Below are positions 15,789-16,720 of a DNA stretch of 16,720 nucleotides, in pieces. The notes under the pieces were generated by a model. That model saw only the letters and a list, made by a program, of their open reading frames with translations. It was not told the origin of the DNA and made no database searches. How positions within the stretch are numbered: the stretch's first letter is position 1; each line of letters starts with the position of its first letter. Origin of the DNA: Ramicandelaber brevisporus (taxonomy: Eukaryota; Kickxellomycota; Ramicandelaberales; Ramicandelaberaceae); contig MU602791.1 in assembly GCA_025201865.1 (NCBI GenBank), positions 1 to 16,720 of the forward strand. Direction: 5' to 3'. The position numbers were made by a program, and so were the translations under genes.

Positions 15789-16720
15789 TTGGAAACAGCG
15801 GCAGTATCTCCACCATCACAGTTTAACGTGCCTAACATGTCACTATATGATGATCCCGAAATTGGCGTCCTTTAAATAACTTTTTTATAATCTAACATTG
15901 AAGTGCAGTGAACCTTTTTACGTATATGACCAAATCCGGTTGGAGCCGGAAAAATTATACCCGCATACAGGCCGCACCGAACTCCATCACTCCTGTAGCT
16001 TGAGAGGTCAAACATAACCTTCCCAAAGGAGTGACGGCCACCTTCAAAGGTGCAAACACCAGTGAAGGTCCGACCACCATGCCAAGTCCAACAGCATTGT
16101 TCTTGGGGAATTGATGGTGCATGAGCTCTCCCCGTGAAGAGAGAGTCGGCCGACAGAGGGGCAGGATAACCCCCACCCGTCTATCTAAAGGAGCCGATGC
16201 AGAGAGTGTGGCTGGCGACAGATGCGCCTAACGCCGGAAGTCTTGTACAGCCGTCTTGAAGACGGAAGAGTGTGCGATACGAACCGACCGACCGATTGAC
16301 CGAGTGGAAGGGTAGAAACGACGACGGAAAGTAGAGGAAGTGCTTGTGTTGTGTAGTTTGGTGTGTGCTGAATCCAGCTCGGAAAGAGGGGAAAGGTGCT
16401 AGACGCGGCTGTCTTTTATGGCGAAGAGCGTGCTACCTATCCAGACGGAAGGTGGTGCCACCAATGGAAGAAAATGAAGCAGCTGACGACTACATGGCGT
16501 GAAGATATCATATGATAGAGTAGTCGATACAAACTGATTGGAGTGCTATTCACGTCGGGGTTAGTGAGAGTTTCGATTACGTGATTGGCGTCGATGATCG
16601 ATCGGATGAGTCATAAGAAACGAGATGCTTTTAAATGCTTGCCTTTTTAAACAAGGTGTTCGATCCAGGAACAAGCCAGTCATCATTCATTTCAATGAAG
16701 TCGCGAAATCACTAACCATT
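15789..16720. other. Gene-free right end with clustered inverted repeats
   Basis: No convincing coding region is seen in these 932 bp. From 15935 to 16265 several inverted repeats are clustered: TCCGG/CCGGA at 15935-15950; CACTCCT (15988-15994) with AGGAGTG (16027-16033); a nested hairpin at 16040-16069 (ACCTTC/GAAGGT outside, GGTG/CACC inside, CAAA loop); and CCGTCT/AGACGG at 16251-16265. This could be a structured non-coding RNA, part of a mobile element, or a long 5' leader. A minus-strand frame at 15955-16176 is open, but I doubt it is coding. From 16270 to the end I see a short ACCG repeat and AT-rich sequence, nothing more. Confidence 0.45.

Noticed and set aside
15955-16176. Minus-strand open frames near the right end (two different frames stay open for about 70-100 codons)
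   Set aside because: Two frames open at once in GC-rich sequence argues for chance. One lacks an ATG at its beginning, and the region is better described by inverted repeats. I keep a small doubt.
16652-16672. GTTCGATCC, resembling a tRNA B-box
   Set aside because: The flanking bases cannot form the 5-bp T-stem, and no acceptor stem, D-loop or anticodon arm can be placed upstream.
1-16720. CRISPR array, insertion sequence, integrase, terminal repeats of a transposon
   Set aside because: I found no regularly spaced repeats, no transposase or reverse transcriptase motifs, and no long terminal inverted or direct repeats in the window.

Overview
The window looks like nuclear DNA from a fungus, probably an early-diverging lineage. 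The evidence is the fungal form of ER glycerol-3-phosphate acyltransferase (Gpt2/Sct1 type), a Mdm38/LETM1 protein, a Gvp36-like BAR protein, a Grx5-type glutaredoxin, long CAA/CAG-coded glutamine tracts and short spacing between genes. Only one convincing spliceosomal intron is visible (BAR gene, 201 nt, GTATGT...CAG). The lineage is an inference and cannot be fixed by eye.

Layout from left to right: the acyltransferase gene on the minus strand, cut by the left edge so that its C-terminal end is missing (1-1646); a divergent 746-bp spacer; the LETM1-family gene on the plus strand (2393-4141); a two-exon BAR gene on the minus strand (4469-5593); a glutamine-rich disordered protein on the plus strand (5827-7209); GRX5 (7387-8001) and a short-chain dehydrogenase (8238-9014), both minus; an 807-residue membrane glycoprotein of unknown family on the plus strand (9320-11743); a small beta-rich unknown protein on the minus strand (12008-12343); a 1.38-kb stretch with no intact gene that holds fragments of coding character, one resembling a decayed HSF-type DNA-binding domain; an acidic eight-zinc-finger protein built from an internal duplication (13725-15788); and a final 0.93-kb stretch with no gene but several strong inverted repeats.

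The first 12 kb read as ordinary housekeeping sequence: glycerolipid synthesis in the ER, mitochondrial ion homeostasis, mitochondrial iron-sulfur cluster delivery, and membrane curvature. There is no operon logic. The genes are independent units in divergent or convergent pairs. From about 12.4 kb onward the character changes: a long gene-poor spacer, a likely gene relic, a duplicated zinc-finger gene that is visibly richer in A/T-ending codons, and a structured non-coding tract. The zinc-finger protein is the most unusual object. Each half carries four zinc-binding motifs in the same order, the third and fourth resembling the paired fingers of fungal OrsD-like (DUF3505-type) proteins, and its N-terminus has four SUMO-consensus motifs.
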